Part shown: positions 1-11,270 of the stretch, one piece after another
Position numbering within the stretch: the first letter of the stretch is position 1
Layout: every line of letters starts with the position of its first letter
Assembly: GCF_963169125.1 (NCBI RefSeq)
Contig: NC_084794.1
Coordinates: 225,367,409 to 225,431,408 of the forward strand
Reading direction: 5' to 3'
DNA: 64,000 nucleotides
Source of the DNA: Humulus lupulus
Lineage: Eukaryota; Streptophyta; Magnoliopsida; Rosales; Cannabaceae
Notes under the pieces: generated by a model
What the model was told of the DNA's origin: nothing
Databases searched by the model: none
Seen by the model: only the letters and a program-made list of their open reading frames with translations
Program-made: the position numbers and the translations under genes

Positions 1-1995
1 ACTGCGAGACGTACTTCTCGTCGGGGGGTAGCTCCATGTCCTGTCTGCACTGTCCTATTTCCCTTGGGTTTTCTGCCCTTGCCTTTGCCCCTATATATAC
101 TACTGCTTGGGGTTCGGCTGGGTGCGACATACTGGGATGGAGTAGCAACTCCAGCACTAAATGCAGATTGATAAGCACTGTATCCCATCAGAGTGGCACT
201 GAAACTAGCTGGTGGCACGACACTAAAGCTGGTTGGTGGGATAATTGGACTGGACTGGGCTCCCGCCACAATATGTTGGACAGGAGTGTAGGGTGGATAC
301 TGGGTCCTTGAAGCCACGGAGCTTGGCTCCATCGGAGCAGGAAAGGTGACGGGCCCACCAAATGCTCTGATCTGGGCATCTTCCCAACTAATATACTCTT
401 GTGCTTGATGAATGAAGTCATTGAGCCTTCGATGTCCTCTCGGTTGGAGGTCATCCCATTACGGGAACCCCATGCGGATGCCGGCCTATAAGGCCATCAG
501 CTACTGGTCGTCATCAACCTTCTTGGTCCTCGTAACTTCTTCCTTGAAGCACTTGATGTAAGCTTTGAGGGTCTCGAAGGGTCCCTACTTTATGTTGGCC
601 AAAGCGTTGACCTCAAAGCTCACCTTCCAAGCAACTATGAATTATCTTCAGAATGAAGACAATAGCTGATGCCACAAATGAATGGATCTTGGCCTGTGTT
701 TCTTGAACCATTCAACTTCTGGTCCTGTCAAGGTGATCAGGAACACATGACACTTGCTGTCTTCAGAGACGTGATGCATCGACATCAACCTATTGAACTT
801 TGAAAGGTGGTCGGTGGGATCACAACTACCATCATAGGGAGTGATGGCATGCATCTTAAAGTCTTGTGGTAATAGGGCTTCGACAATGTGAGGAGCATAC
901 CATCCTCATCCTCTGAGTCAGAGTCATGGCCCTGCCATTGAGCCATTCTGAGCATTATTCTCTTCAAGCTCTCTAACTCCGTGCGGAGGGGTTGCGATCT
1001 TGGTTGGTACTTTGTGCCAGGTTATCCCTCTTTTGGGCATTGAAACTGTCTCAGAGGTATGATTGGTCCCTCCTCTCAGATTCGTGCCCAAAAACCTTGT
1101 TACACCTACGAGCATTCAGGCCATCTCGTAGGTCAGTTTGTCCTTGGAATGCACCACTGCCCTCGGGGTATGCTACTTCTGTTTCCCCGTCAGACCCAAT
1201 ATTTTAGTTGTTAACCGAGATGTTGATGTTGCATTCTCAGTTAATGGAGATGTTTTTCCTATTGGCCCCTTAGCCATTGTTCATGTGGTGATGGTGAGGT
1301 GCTGGGGGAAACCACCTCCAGACCTCACGCATTCCATGTTGGTGCACCTGGGCGGAACGCCCTGGGCTCCACGGGCACTGACGGCCTATCCTCGGGCACC
1401 TAGGCCTTTATCCTTACTAGCTGGCCTCATGGTCTGGTTGTCTTTGGGGGCTCGATGAGCCTTCTTTTTCTTGGGAACAGGGTTGTCTTCGACCTTACCC
1501 TTGCCATGATCTTGTGCACAAGTTGGGCTCCAACTCTAGTTCAATGCACGGAGGGCACGCCAGCTAGCGGATCTTGCGCCATATCAGCTGTGTGCTTGGG
1601 AGGCACACTGATTGGGTCAACAGGTGGCACTCAGCTGGGTGCACAGGTGGCACACCAGCTGACTTCCTAGCTGGTACATCTCCATGGGGGTCCACTCGCA
1701 GCCCTCATGGCGTTAAGCATCTCTTGTAGGGAGTTAATATTACCCTCCTGGGTGTCAAGTTTCTATTGTTGAGTGGCCACCTGATCGCGGAGTGCCACCA
1801 CTTCTGGTGTTTCCTCCACATCCATGGGTTGAGGATATTCCTCCCCATAATACTCATCGTCTACGCCATTGTACTTGGCATTTTCATCATAGTCCCCCAT
1901 CATCTCAGAGCGGTCCTTTGGTGGTGGGTTTCCCCTCCCTCAACTCCGATTGCAAGAGCTGCATCATCTGGTGCGTTTCTCTGAGTGGTCACCAT
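1..1995 (-). pseudogene. gag of element A, frameshifted
   Basis: Gag forms the virus-like particle of LTR retrotransposons. The likely start is the ATG at 1995-1993, 49 bases inside the LTR, like the spacing in B and C. The N-terminal part (about 1920-1700) reads as an acidic stretch followed by a heptad-like segment (VALRDQVATQQ, a stop, KLDTQEGNINSLQEML), so probably a short coiled coil. The gag core is clear at 854-648, with the motif pattern YDG-DP-DHL-F-M and then F-LTGPE-WFK typical of plant retrotransposon gag. A third piece at 430-1 keeps the conserved RLNDFIHQAQEYI region. The pieces lie in different frames, so at least two frameshifts are present, and stops occur between them. Confidence 0.7.
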
Positions 1996-2043
1996 GACTA
2001 TGTTCTTCAAGCTTTCTTCACGTTGTCAATGAAAGCAGCAAAA

Positions 2044-2942
2044 TGTTGACTGTCTTTTTCGTTATCAATATAATCTAAGAGTTTAAAGAAAATAATAGAA
2101 AAAGAACACAAAGATTTTACGTGGTTCTGGCTATAAAAGAGTCCTGGTCCATGAGTCTCTGATATTTAGTGAGCTTGAAACTTGTTTGAGCAAGCTTCAA
2201 TGGTGGTTCTCAGGCAATGTATATATTGCACTAAGTTACAGAGCTTCTCTCTCTAAAATTCAGAACATCTACAAGGAAATACCCTAGCCCTATTTATAGA
2301 GGCTGGGGTAATTAATGTCAATCATATATATTTAATACAAATTCCCCTATTCTTGGGGTGTTAATTCGAATTAATATAAAAAAAGGGTTCGCTAAATACA
2401 GACTATGACCCAGGCCGATTGCACGGGGCCCATTGTAGAAAGTTGTCCACCAGCTTTATGGGGAACATGCCCCTGACAGTGTCAGGGTGCGACCACACGT
2501 TTTCTCCATGTCAGGTGGCGTAGTGGGAAATGCCAATTTTCAAGTGTAAAACTTGACACCACTACTCGAGCATCTTCCAAAAAGGTTGTCAGACAATCTT
2601 CTGGTGGCTCATATGTGTTGTGACTAACACCTGGCAGCTCATCTAGGTTCCAAGGACAAAATCCTAGACATGGAGGACAGCTAACAGAAGAAGGTGCGAT
2701 GACCTCTATACTGATCCTCGGGGAGTGATCTCACCTAGAAACATTCACACCTTGAGGATGGACCTCGGGGGTTGGCCTCCCTTGGAGACATCTGCATCTG
2801 GCTGGCTCGGGGTACTAGGAGGAGTTCACCCTCCGAGAACATCAGACCTTGTCTTGTCATTAATTACTTCTAATTGCCACGTGTCAGGTGGTAAAAAACA
2901 CAGACAACAAGGTGGTTTTCAAATACCGAGGAATGTGAAACA
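2044..2942 (-). repeat. 5' LTR of element A
   Basis: On the plus strand it begins TGTTGACTG and ends GAAACA, giving TG...CA termini. Near the gag side it has the phrase TTTTACGTGGTTC, also present at 39190-39210 and (inverted, as GAACCACGTAAAA-like) in the LTRs of element B. The outer boundary at 2942 is my best choice and is not confirmed by a duplicated target. Confidence 0.65.
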
Positions 2943-5100
2943 CTTCAAAATTATTATTATTATTTAAAAAAATCTTAAACAAAATTTTTTTTAGTTAATG
3001 ACTTATATTATTTTTTAAGCTTATAATATAAAAACAAACATGCATATATCAAACTATAAAATGATAAATAATATTTTTTTATTTAAAGAAATTGATATGT
3101 AAAGCCTTAATATCATTACTTTAATTTAAAATAACAAATGAAATATTATTTAAAATAAAATAAGAGTGTTTTTTATTTTTAAAAATTATACTTGATTCTA
3201 GTATTTAATAACTATATTTTTTAATTCTATTAAAAAATATTTCATTTGTATGAAAGCTTGAAAACTTGAGAGGTTCCTAAGGAAAAATTTGGTAATTTTT
3301 TAAAATTTCATTTGCTATTTATAATTATATTATTTATTATTTTGAAAAGATATATTATTATATTGATTTTATTATGAAAAAGTGATATTCTCGATAATCA
3401 TATAGATAAGATTCCAGTGCACAACCAAACAGTAATGTAAGTTTCAAATTACCATCTTCAACTTTTCCTCCTTATACCAAAGGACCCCCTTAGTTCAGAC
3501 AAGTTATGCCATCCTCATCCCTAATTGTTACTTCTACTACAAATCCTACATCAATAGTTACAACTACACTTTTTCAACTTAAATCAATCTCAATGATGCA
3601 AAAAAAAATCCAATGCATTAGTAAAAACATCTCGAACTCATCAACCCCAAATCTAGTTCAAGCACTTTTTGTTCCTTGCCATGAGATCTAAGTGGAGGTT
3701 GACATGCCTTCGCATGCTTTTCATGACCAAGCATCAAGAGCTTTTTACTTGGTAACATTTTATCCTTATTTCCATGATGATGCATATAGGCTTACTATTA
3801 CTCTAAAGCCTTACCCCAACGAGAGGTCAAGCTTCTATCTAAAATCCATGGACTCAAGTTAAAAAATGAAGTGGAAAAGGTTGACTTGGGCTCAATCAGC
3901 AAGAATGGGAGGTGATGCCAAGAATGCTCTTTCTACATTGCAATGAATTTACAAAATCCATTCAAGCTGACCTATCCAAATCTCTGCAAGTTCTTAAAAA
4001 TTCTCAAATAAATCTTGTGAAGGGTTCCAAAGACAAACTCGAACTAGAAGTCAAGGCAAGGCAAGAAAACTCATTTATCTTGAGGTAATAAAACTCCCAA
4101 AATCATTACAACTCAAAAATGACATAATTAAAGTGATGGTGGACATTGAGGCCATATTGAAAAGCACCTCAAAATCTCAGAAATCAGAGTTAAGCAAACT
4201 TTAGTTCGAAAACAAGCTACTGAAGGAATCGGTGCAAAAGGAAAAAGAACGATGCCAGGTCCTCATTATTTCTACGAAAAAGAGTTATAATTTATAATTT
4301 TTCTTGGGGCTTGCATTGATTTAGTGTATTTCTAGGTTAATTTTTTTAGTTTTGTCAATTTATAATGAATAATGTTAGTTGAGGTCAAACCTAAATTTGA
4401 TTGTTCAAATTTTAAATTTTATAATTTGAATTTTTTTATTTGTTAAATTATTATTTAAAATAGGTAATTTGATTTGATTAAACAATTAGATATAAAACTA
4501 ATCAGTTATTGACTAAGTTTATATTGACCTATATTTTAGGTTTATAAAAATTTAGCGAGTCTTGATTTTAAAAAAGAATCATTATTTAGATTTTAGAGAA
4601 AACCTGAAAAAGAATGATAAACATTCTTAGATTTTTCCCTTCTCTAACTTGTCTTGATCTCATGTCTTGAGTATATCAAGAGAATCTATATTGGAAGATT
4701 GTGGTGTGGATCTTGGTGCAATCTTGTGGATTGGATGTTCGTTATTATATACTAAAAGATAGAAAGTACACTTGATAGATTGCAAGTGGTAATAGATATG
4801 GATCTATCTTTTATTTTGTTTGATTTAATGTATACATACACATATTGATCATGACTCAATATTAAAAAAAATATATTTACAATACATCTTTCGCTGCACA
4901 CTCTAATTTACAAATTTAAAACCAACAGGTGTCACAATGCCAGCTTCTTGGTGATGCAACACTTGACAAAGTAGCATAATTATATATATACATGTTGGTG
5001 ACTTGCTATACTAAGTCACTATATTGCTACATCATCATAATTGTTAGTACCCATATATAATTGTTAGTACCCATCTATGGGTAGTAACTATTGAGAAGTC
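2943..5100. other. AT-rich intergenic DNA, no intact gene
   Basis: Very AT-rich at 2943-3420 and 4280-5000, with long A and T runs. It contains one less AT-rich coding-like stretch, entered separately. I see no RNA gene or recognisable complete transposon. Confidence 0.6.
3506..4290 (+). pseudogene. Degenerate coding-like stretch of unknown origin
   Basis: One frame runs from 3506 to about 3948 with only three stops (3689-3691, about 3858 and about 3946), and base composition is less AT-rich than its surroundings. The middle reads as a mixed, protein-like sequence (VDMPSHAFHDQASRAFYLV, then FYPYFHDDAYRLTITLKPYP). A following stretch (about 4000-4250) is rich in K, E, S and L and could be remnant coiled coil, in other frames and with more stops. 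I do not recognise the family. It may be a gene fragment carried by an old transposon or a processed pseudogene. Confidence 0.3.
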
Positions 5101-5428
5101 TTCCATATCTATCTATATACTTATATAAAGGAGAGCTATAGGAAGGTGAGGTTGCTTCCTAAAATTATTTATATATGATATATCTATTTTCTCATCATTT
5201 GTGATTTTTTCTCATTTTTTTATTTAATGAAAGAATTGTTAACAATTTAAAAATCCCTACAATCCCACATGGTTTACAAACCATTGTGATGCTATACTTT
5301 TAGGGTATATATAAAGTATCATTCATTCATTTTGATTTGTAATATGTCCAAATATTAGTATTTTTTTTCTTATATAGGCGATTGATTTGACTTAATTTTG
5401 CTAAATATTTTTTTTTAGTTATATTAAT
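5100..5428 (+). repeat. AT-rich tandem repeat unit, part 1 (interrupted by element B)
   Basis: Begins near TCTATATACTTATATAAAGG, which resembles the 5' terminus of plant Helitrons (TC at the end, then an AT-rich run and GGAGAGC). The unit then has TGAGG-TGCTTCCTA, CCCTACAATCCCACATGG and TTTAGTTATATTAAT. It continues directly at 17767 after element B, and further copies follow at 18000-18683. Confidence 0.7.
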
Positions 5429-6119
5429 TGTGTATCCTAATTTCAGCACGAGTCTTTTACTCAGATCGTGTACAGCTGGCAAATAACTGCATGGAAGGAA
5501 TAGCTTATGAGTCTAGGTATTCTCCACATTGACAGCATGGTTCTCATGATGGTTGTACAAGTTAGGGATGCATAAATTGATAAGCGGAAGCTTATAATAT
5601 TTATAAGGCACGACCTCCATGATACGAGCTCGACGGTGAATTCAGCTCGTGGTAAATTGAAAATATGGCGTGTCCGCGGATCCCTGAAGACCCGAATACT
5701 TTATACGATCATTTGCGGCCAGCCTATGATATTTAATGTCCCGGATATTAGGAGACTATTTATTTCATGATCAGATCATATCCTAGTATAAATGGGAATA
5801 TTTCATATTAAATGTAATAAATACGCAAATCCCTGATTGACTCATGCGGTTACCCAAACCTGTCCAAGGAATTTCTCTATAAATACTGAGAATGTTTGAT
5901 AGGAAAGGGGACAATTATTCTGTAATACAGTAACTCTGTCAAAATAGAGAGAGAAAAGCAGTAATAATATAGACTCGTGGACTAGGTGGATTTTAACCAC
6001 TGAACCACGTAAAAAGACCAGTGTTCTTGAGAGTTATTTTCTTACTTCATTTTACCATCAAGCACTAATTCATCCTTGTTATTTTATTAATTAACTGTTG
6101 GCGAAAAACCGCGTCAATA
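5429..6119 (+). repeat. 5' LTR of element B
   Basis: Starts TGTGTATCC. Ends GTCAATA where the 3' LTR ends GTCAACA, so the terminal CA has become TA by a C-to-T change. Contains a TATA box (5878-5885) and, after it, a likely R/U5 part. Confidence 0.93.
5878..5885 (+). promoter_or_regulatory. TATA box of the element B LTR promoter
   Basis: TATAAATA in CTCTATAAATACTGAG; the identical box lies at 17525-17532 in the 3' LTR. It sits about 235 bases before the LTR end, a usual place for the U3/R border. Confidence 0.6.
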
Positions 6120-6120
6120 G

Positions 6121-6140
6121 TTTGGTGCTTTCATTGAGAG
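6121..6140 (+). other. Primer-binding-site-like sequence of element B
   Basis: TGGTGCTTTCATTGAGAG (6123-6140) lies one to three bases inside the LTR. The same sequence is at 19295-19312 in element C and, slightly changed, at about 2043-2024 in element A. Position and the leading TGG, which pairs with the CCA end of a tRNA, fit a primer-binding site. I do not assign the tRNA. Confidence 0.6.
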
Positions 6141-6182
6141 TTGAGATTAGTGCTTTCATCAAAACTCCAATCAAATCTCATC

Positions 6183-8768
6183 ATGGTCATCACTCGCTCG
6201 ATGCACGATAATGAGATGGAACAGCCTGGCGGGCAAGGAGCCCATTATACCGCTGTAGCAAATGAACAAGGCCCTGAAGTTCAACAACGACCGGGAAAGC
6301 AACCGGTGGGTCATGGAGATACTGCGAATTCAGCGTCATTGCCGCCGAATTCAAATCCATACTACTTAACTGTGGTGGAAATGGAAAACACGCAGTTAAG
6401 AATCCATCTTGCTAGGGAAAATAGGAAAATCAAGGAGGTTTTGGCTCGATTACCCCTTCTTGCAACCGATGTTAATGTCGAAAAGAGGCAATGTGGGTCT
6501 CATAAGTTCCACAGGAATAACCGATCATAGCCAAGTTAGTCAGTTAGAACTGCCACCCCAAGTTCTGTGCCCACATCCCGATCGGCACCACGGGTCGGTA
6601 GCCGGGCTCTAGTGGCCCTCCCAGGGGTCATCAACAAGTTAGTCGATCGGTCAGAACCACAATCCCAAGTTCAGTACCACCATCGCATACGCATGGGAAT
6701 ACCCATGGCAACCCACAAGAAGGAGCCGAAGCAGGCTCACAGAGACAAAATGTTCCGCCCAACCCTCCTACGTCACAATCGAATCTCCAGGCGCAATGAG
6801 CTAAAAATGGTGGGGTGGAGCGACTTCGGGCTAATTTAGTTTGCCCTGATGGGACAAGAATTGCCTCACCAGTCAGGCATCCCCCATCACCCATAAGACA
6901 TCAGACACTGCCTCATTCTTCACGGGACATTCCTGCTTATGGGAACAGCAGGAGAAATCCTCCTCCGTCTGTGCGGGACATTCCTGCTTATGGGGACAGC
7001 AGGAGAAATCCTCCTCTGTCTGCCCCTACTTATGTCTCGCAGACACATGTCAATATTCCAGATCCTCAGCCTCAACTGCGAACAGTAAGCTTCGCTAATG
7101 GAAGTTATTGGACTGAAAGCCATCGAAGTGGCAGGTCCAAAGGCGATCTGAGAAATCACCTGAGTTCGGCCCAGAGTCCTCGATTCGATCCACAACCTGA
7201 TCTGCGAGATCGCTTAAAACTCACATAGAATAAATTCAGCCTGAAATGAAGGATTTAGTTACACTCGTCAAGGGGGAGGTCCTTCCGAAGTACGTGATAA
7301 CGGGAATGTCCCACAAAACCAAGCCCAAACTTGAAGGGACAACAGCCCGTCGAATGCGTACGATAGGACGAGAGCTGTTGAACGGCCCCAGAATAACCAA
7401 GGAACCAGAGGCCAAACCCTCAAAATATTATCCCAGATGGAAGAGTTAATGAAAAGGCTCCTGTCAGAAAAAGAGAAAGATGAGTGTGATTCAGAGGATA
7501 AGCTTGAGCTTTTCACCCCGAGTATTGTTGTGACTGCATATCCACAGGGTTTCAGGATGCCACATTTGTCAAAGTTTGACAAAGATGGAGATCCATCTGA
7601 CCACTTGGGGATGTTCAACACCATGATGATGGCCCACAACATCAGGCCCGAGCTAAGATGCCTAATATTCCCCTTGACTCTGATTGGACCAGCTAGGCAG
7701 TGGTTCAAACAGTACAAGAGGCATTCAATCAGGTCGTGGAAGAGCTTTTCCGCTGATTTCAAAAGAGCATATAGGGCTTCTCAAGCAGCTAGGATTAAAG
7801 CTGACTCTCTGGAAAATGTAAAGCAACAACCCAGTGAACCGTTAAAAGCATACCTAAGTAGGTTCGCCAATGTTGCTGCGCGGGCTAGAGACGCCGACGA
7901 GAGTTCTAAGCCCATGGCAATGAGGATGGGAATCTTTGTTGGAGGGGACCTGTGGCAAGAGCTACAGAGGAAAGGAGTTAATAATGTGGATGAGTTCTTG
8001 AACCGAGCTCAAAGGTGGGTTAACCTAGAAGAGGCGCGAGCTTCCGTCACAGGAACCAGCCAAGTCCCTGTCCAGCTCGTTGAAGCGGTAACGAATGTAG
8101 TAGCTATGGCTCAAACCGTTGCCCATAATAACCAAGGGGGAAATAATAAGAGAAAGGGAAATGGTGAGGGCGACGAGAACGGAACAAAGACAAACAAGTC
8201 CGTGGAGAAATTTAAACCGGTCTACACAACATATATCGATCTCATGGATACTAGAGAACGCATCTTCTTGGCAAATTCTACTCACCTTCCATGGAAGAAA
8301 ACAGAACCGTTAAAGAATCAAAGGGCAAAGAGAGATTCTTCAAAATTTTGTCGATTCCACGATGATATCGGTCATAATACTGATGACTGTAGACACCTGA
8401 AGGATGAGATTGAGACTCTCATCAAGGCAGGACCTTTGGCTCAGTACGCCCGGAATCAGGCAACTACCAGTCTGCCTGTTGGACAAAATGCTCCGTCAGC
8501 TCCGGAAATTCCAGTGAATCAGACCGGAGCTCAGGTGAATAAGGACAATCCTCCTCCAATAACAGGAGGAGATATAGCCACCATTATGGGAGGACCTGAT
8601 CTGGCAGGCACGAGCAGAGGTGCCCAGAAGAGGTATATAAACAAACTGAAATCCAATAACGGAGTAGAGTTTGTCCTGGAGCAACGATTATCAAAGCAAC
8701 AGCGTTTGGAAAAAAAAACCTATTCGTTTTATGGAGGAAGATGCCAGCCATGTCCAGTTCCCACATAG
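6183..8768 (+). pseudogene. gag of element B
   Basis: Starts at the ATG at 6183 (MVITRSMHDNEME), 64 bases inside the LTR. The N-terminal region is broken by a stop at 6528-6530 and by frame changes up to about 7437. From 7437 a 443-residue frame is open. It holds the gag core, with a FPLTLIGPARQWFK segment near residues 80-93 and a LSRFANVAARA segment further on, and a finger CRFHDDIGHNTDDC followed by RHLKDEIE. A 51-bp direct repeat (6924-7025) encodes a 17-residue motif twice (RDIPAYG-SRRNPP). The frame ends shortly after a run of nine A at 8710-8718, where the protease frame takes over. Confidence 0.85.
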
Positions 8769-9330
8769 CGATCCTCTGGTCATAACCATTCAGCTCGCCA
8801 ACCGGAGAGTTAGGAGGACACTAGTAGATAATGGAAGTTTCGTGAATCTAATCTTTAGGTCCACCTTAGAAAAAAGGGGATTGTTTGTAGCCGAGCTGGA
8901 GGCAGCCTCCATGATTCTATATGGGTTTTTTGGTGAAGGGTCAGCAGCTATCGGAACAATTGAGTTAGTGGTAACATTGGGTGAAGGTCCATGAACTATC
9001 TCCAAGCTTCTCGAGTTCCTGGTCATCGATTATCCAGCCTAATACAATGCAATTTTAGGCTGACCTGCGTTGATGGCGTTCGAAGCCATAACCTCTATCC
9101 GCCACCTGGCAATCAAATTCCCCTCATCCACGGGGATATGCACTGTCAGAGGCGATCAGCTCGCTGCCAGTGAAGGCTATAGCATTTCCATGAAGGGAAA
9201 ATCACAACTCGGGCAGCAAGCAATGGCCATAAGTGACGAAGGTGAGGAGTCCCAGGAAATGGAAGTTGCCTCCGGGACAGAAGAACCTCAAGGAACAAAG
9301 GACGGAAGTTGCCCCAAGTAATGACATCGA
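8671..9330 (+). pseudogene. Retropepsin-like protease region of element B
   Basis: An aspartic protease that processes the polyprotein. The segment HVQFPHSDPLVITIQL leads into TLVDNGSFVNLIF, where D-N-G is the active-site triad in the form often seen in plant gypsy elements. The frame is +1 relative to gag from the A-run at 8710. A stop at 8992-8994 and others near 9052 and 9062 interrupt the conserved LLEFLVIDYP and ALMAFEAITSIRHLAIKF parts that follow. Confidence 0.8.
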
Positions 9331-9379
9331 TCCACGAATGGGGGAGGGTAGGTTAGAGCTCTAAGCTATTGAGGAGCTC

Positions 9380-10480
9380 GAGGAGGTAAATATAGATCCC
9401 AAAGATGCTTCAAGAGTCATTAAGATTGGGAAAAATCTTGTTGATTATAGGAAAAATAAGCTGGTTAAATTTCTACAAGGGAATCTAGATATTTTCACCT
9501 GGTCTCATGAAGACATGGTGGGAATAAGCCCGAGTATGATCATGCACACCCTAAACTTGGATAAAAGTGTGCCTACGAAATCCCAAAAACAGAGACGTTT
9601 GGGAACAGTCCGAGCTGAGGCTTTGGAAGAAGAAGTAGCTTGGTTATTAAAGTGCGGGTTCATTCGTGAAGCAAAATACCCGATCTGGGTTGCGAATCCT
9701 ATCCTGGTACTGAAGCCGAATGAAAAGTGGCGGACCTGCATCGATTTCTCTGACCTGAATAAAGCTTGTCCTAAGGATTGCTTCCCATTGCCAAGAATTG
9801 GTCAGTTGGTAGACGCCACCGTAGGACACGAGCTCATGTCCTTTATGGATGCGTACTCTGGATATAATTAGATCGCGATGAATCCTGCGGACCAGAAGCA
9901 TAGTAGCTTTAATACTCCAACAAATGTATACTGTTATAAAGTTATGCCCTTCGAGCTGAAGAACGCCAGGGCTACCTACCAACGGTTAGTTAACAGAATG
10001 TTCGTTGATCAGATCGGAAAAAATATGGAAGTGTATGTCGACGATATGCTAGTCAAATCCAAGACTGTCGATAACCATGTTTTTTATCTAAAGGAATGTT
10101 TTGAAATCTTGAGGGAATACAATATGAGGCTAAATCCCCATAAATGTACCTTCGGAGTAGCGTCGGGAAAGTTTCTGGGAGTCATAGTCAAAACAAGGGG
10201 GATAGAGGCAAACCCAGAGAAAATCAGGTCATTATTGGAGATGCCTTCGCCCAGCTCGCGTAAAGAAGTTCAGAGCTTGACTAGAAAAGTGGTGGCACTA
10301 AACCGATTTATTTCAAAGTCCACTAACAAATGTTTACCCTTTTATAACTTGCTCAGAGGAAATAAGAAATTTGAATGGACTAAGGACTGCGAGCAGGCAT
10401 TCCTCACCCTAAAGACGCACTTGGTTGAGTCCCCAGTATTGTCTAAGCCTGTATCTGGAGAGCACCTGTTCCTTTATTAG
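9380..10480 (+). pseudogene. Reverse transcriptase domain of element B
   Basis: Copies element RNA into DNA. In order: a WSHEDMVGISP lead, the KWRTCIDFSDLNKACPKD block, LPRIGQLVDAT, FMDAYSGYN and the catalytic YVDDMLVKSK near 10036, then FLGVIVKTRGIEANPEKI. A TAG at 9869-9871 cuts the frame directly after SGYN, and another TAG at 10478-10480 ends the domain. Both stops are single C-to-T or G-to-A type changes from sense codons. The frame is otherwise continuous from 9515 to 11044. Confidence 0.9.
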
Positions 10481-11270
10481 GCCGTGACAGAAAATTCGGC
10501 CGACGCCGTGTTAGTTCGGGAAGAAGACCATGCTTAAAAAAAAGTGTACTATATAAGCAAAAGACTTCTCAGGTTTGAATCATGGTACCCGCTGATAGAA
10601 AAGATAGCATTCAGCCTGATATTAGCTTCCAGGAAGCTTAGACCATACTTCCAGTCCCATTCAATCAACGTCATGACCGACCAACCTCTAAGGCAGGTAT
10701 TGCAAAAATTTGAAACATCGAGACGTCTTTTAAAATGGGTGGTTGAACTCAGCTGGTTCGAGATATTGTATGTACCACAGACCTTAATCAAAAGCCAGGC
10801 CCTGGCTGATTTTCTGGCTGAATGCACCGGATTTCAAGAGGATTTTTTGAAGGAACCGGTGCATGAGTTGTGGAAAATATTCGTGGACGGCTCATCTAAC
10901 GAGAATGGGTCCAAAGCTGGAATCATACAAATCTCTCCAGAGGGGCATCAATTCCATACAGCGTTGAGATTCGGATTCAAAGCATCAAACAATGAAGCTG
11001 AATATGAGGCTTTGTTACCGGGCTTAGAGTGTCAAAGGAATTGAAAGCAAGGGTCGTCCAATGTTATAGCGATTCCCAGCTCGTGGTCAATCAAGTGTTG
11101 GGGGAATATCAAGCGCGTGGTACCAAGATGGTGGCTTATCTAGCTAGGGTGAAGGGAGAATTATCAGAGTTTGAATACAGTACTGTTGAACAGATACCTC
11201 GCGAGCAGAACTCTAATGCTGACGCTTTGGCAAGACTTGCCACCACCAAGAAAGCTGAGACTTTTAACGT
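10481..11270 (+). pseudogene. Two RNase H domains of element B
   Basis: The first (about 10481-10830) is the connection/RNase H of gypsy RT, with VYYISKRL, LILASRKLRPYF and ALADFLAECT; a TAA at 10535-10537 interrupts it. The second (about 10860-11270) begins with IFVDGSSNENGSKAG, where the D is the first catalytic acid, followed by NNEAEYEAL and, after a frameshift near 11030, [11 protein letters not shown] and NSNADALARLA. This second, archaeal-type RNase H next to integrase is a mark of the plant Tat lineage. Confidence 0.85.

Larger units (their letters stand above)
1..2942 (-). mobile_element. Element A: 5' part of a Tat-like Ty3/gypsy retrotransposon, cut by the window edge
   Basis: Read on the minus strand, this shows an LTR (2942 to 2044), a primer-site-like sequence just inside it (about 2043 to 2024, matching the same place in elements B and C with a few changes), and then a gag gene to the left edge. 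Protease, RT and integrase would lie outside the window, so lineage is inferred from the gag type and the shared leader, not from pol. A target-site duplication cannot be tested because the other end is absent. The gag is frameshifted, so this copy is probably dead. Confidence 0.8.

Noticed and set aside
1138..2049. Plus-strand frames in element A
   Set aside because: Opposite strand of gag; the minus-strand reading has the recognisable gag features.
6123..6140. tRNA gene fragment at the element B leader
   Set aside because: Only the primer-site-like stretch is present; no cloverleaf.
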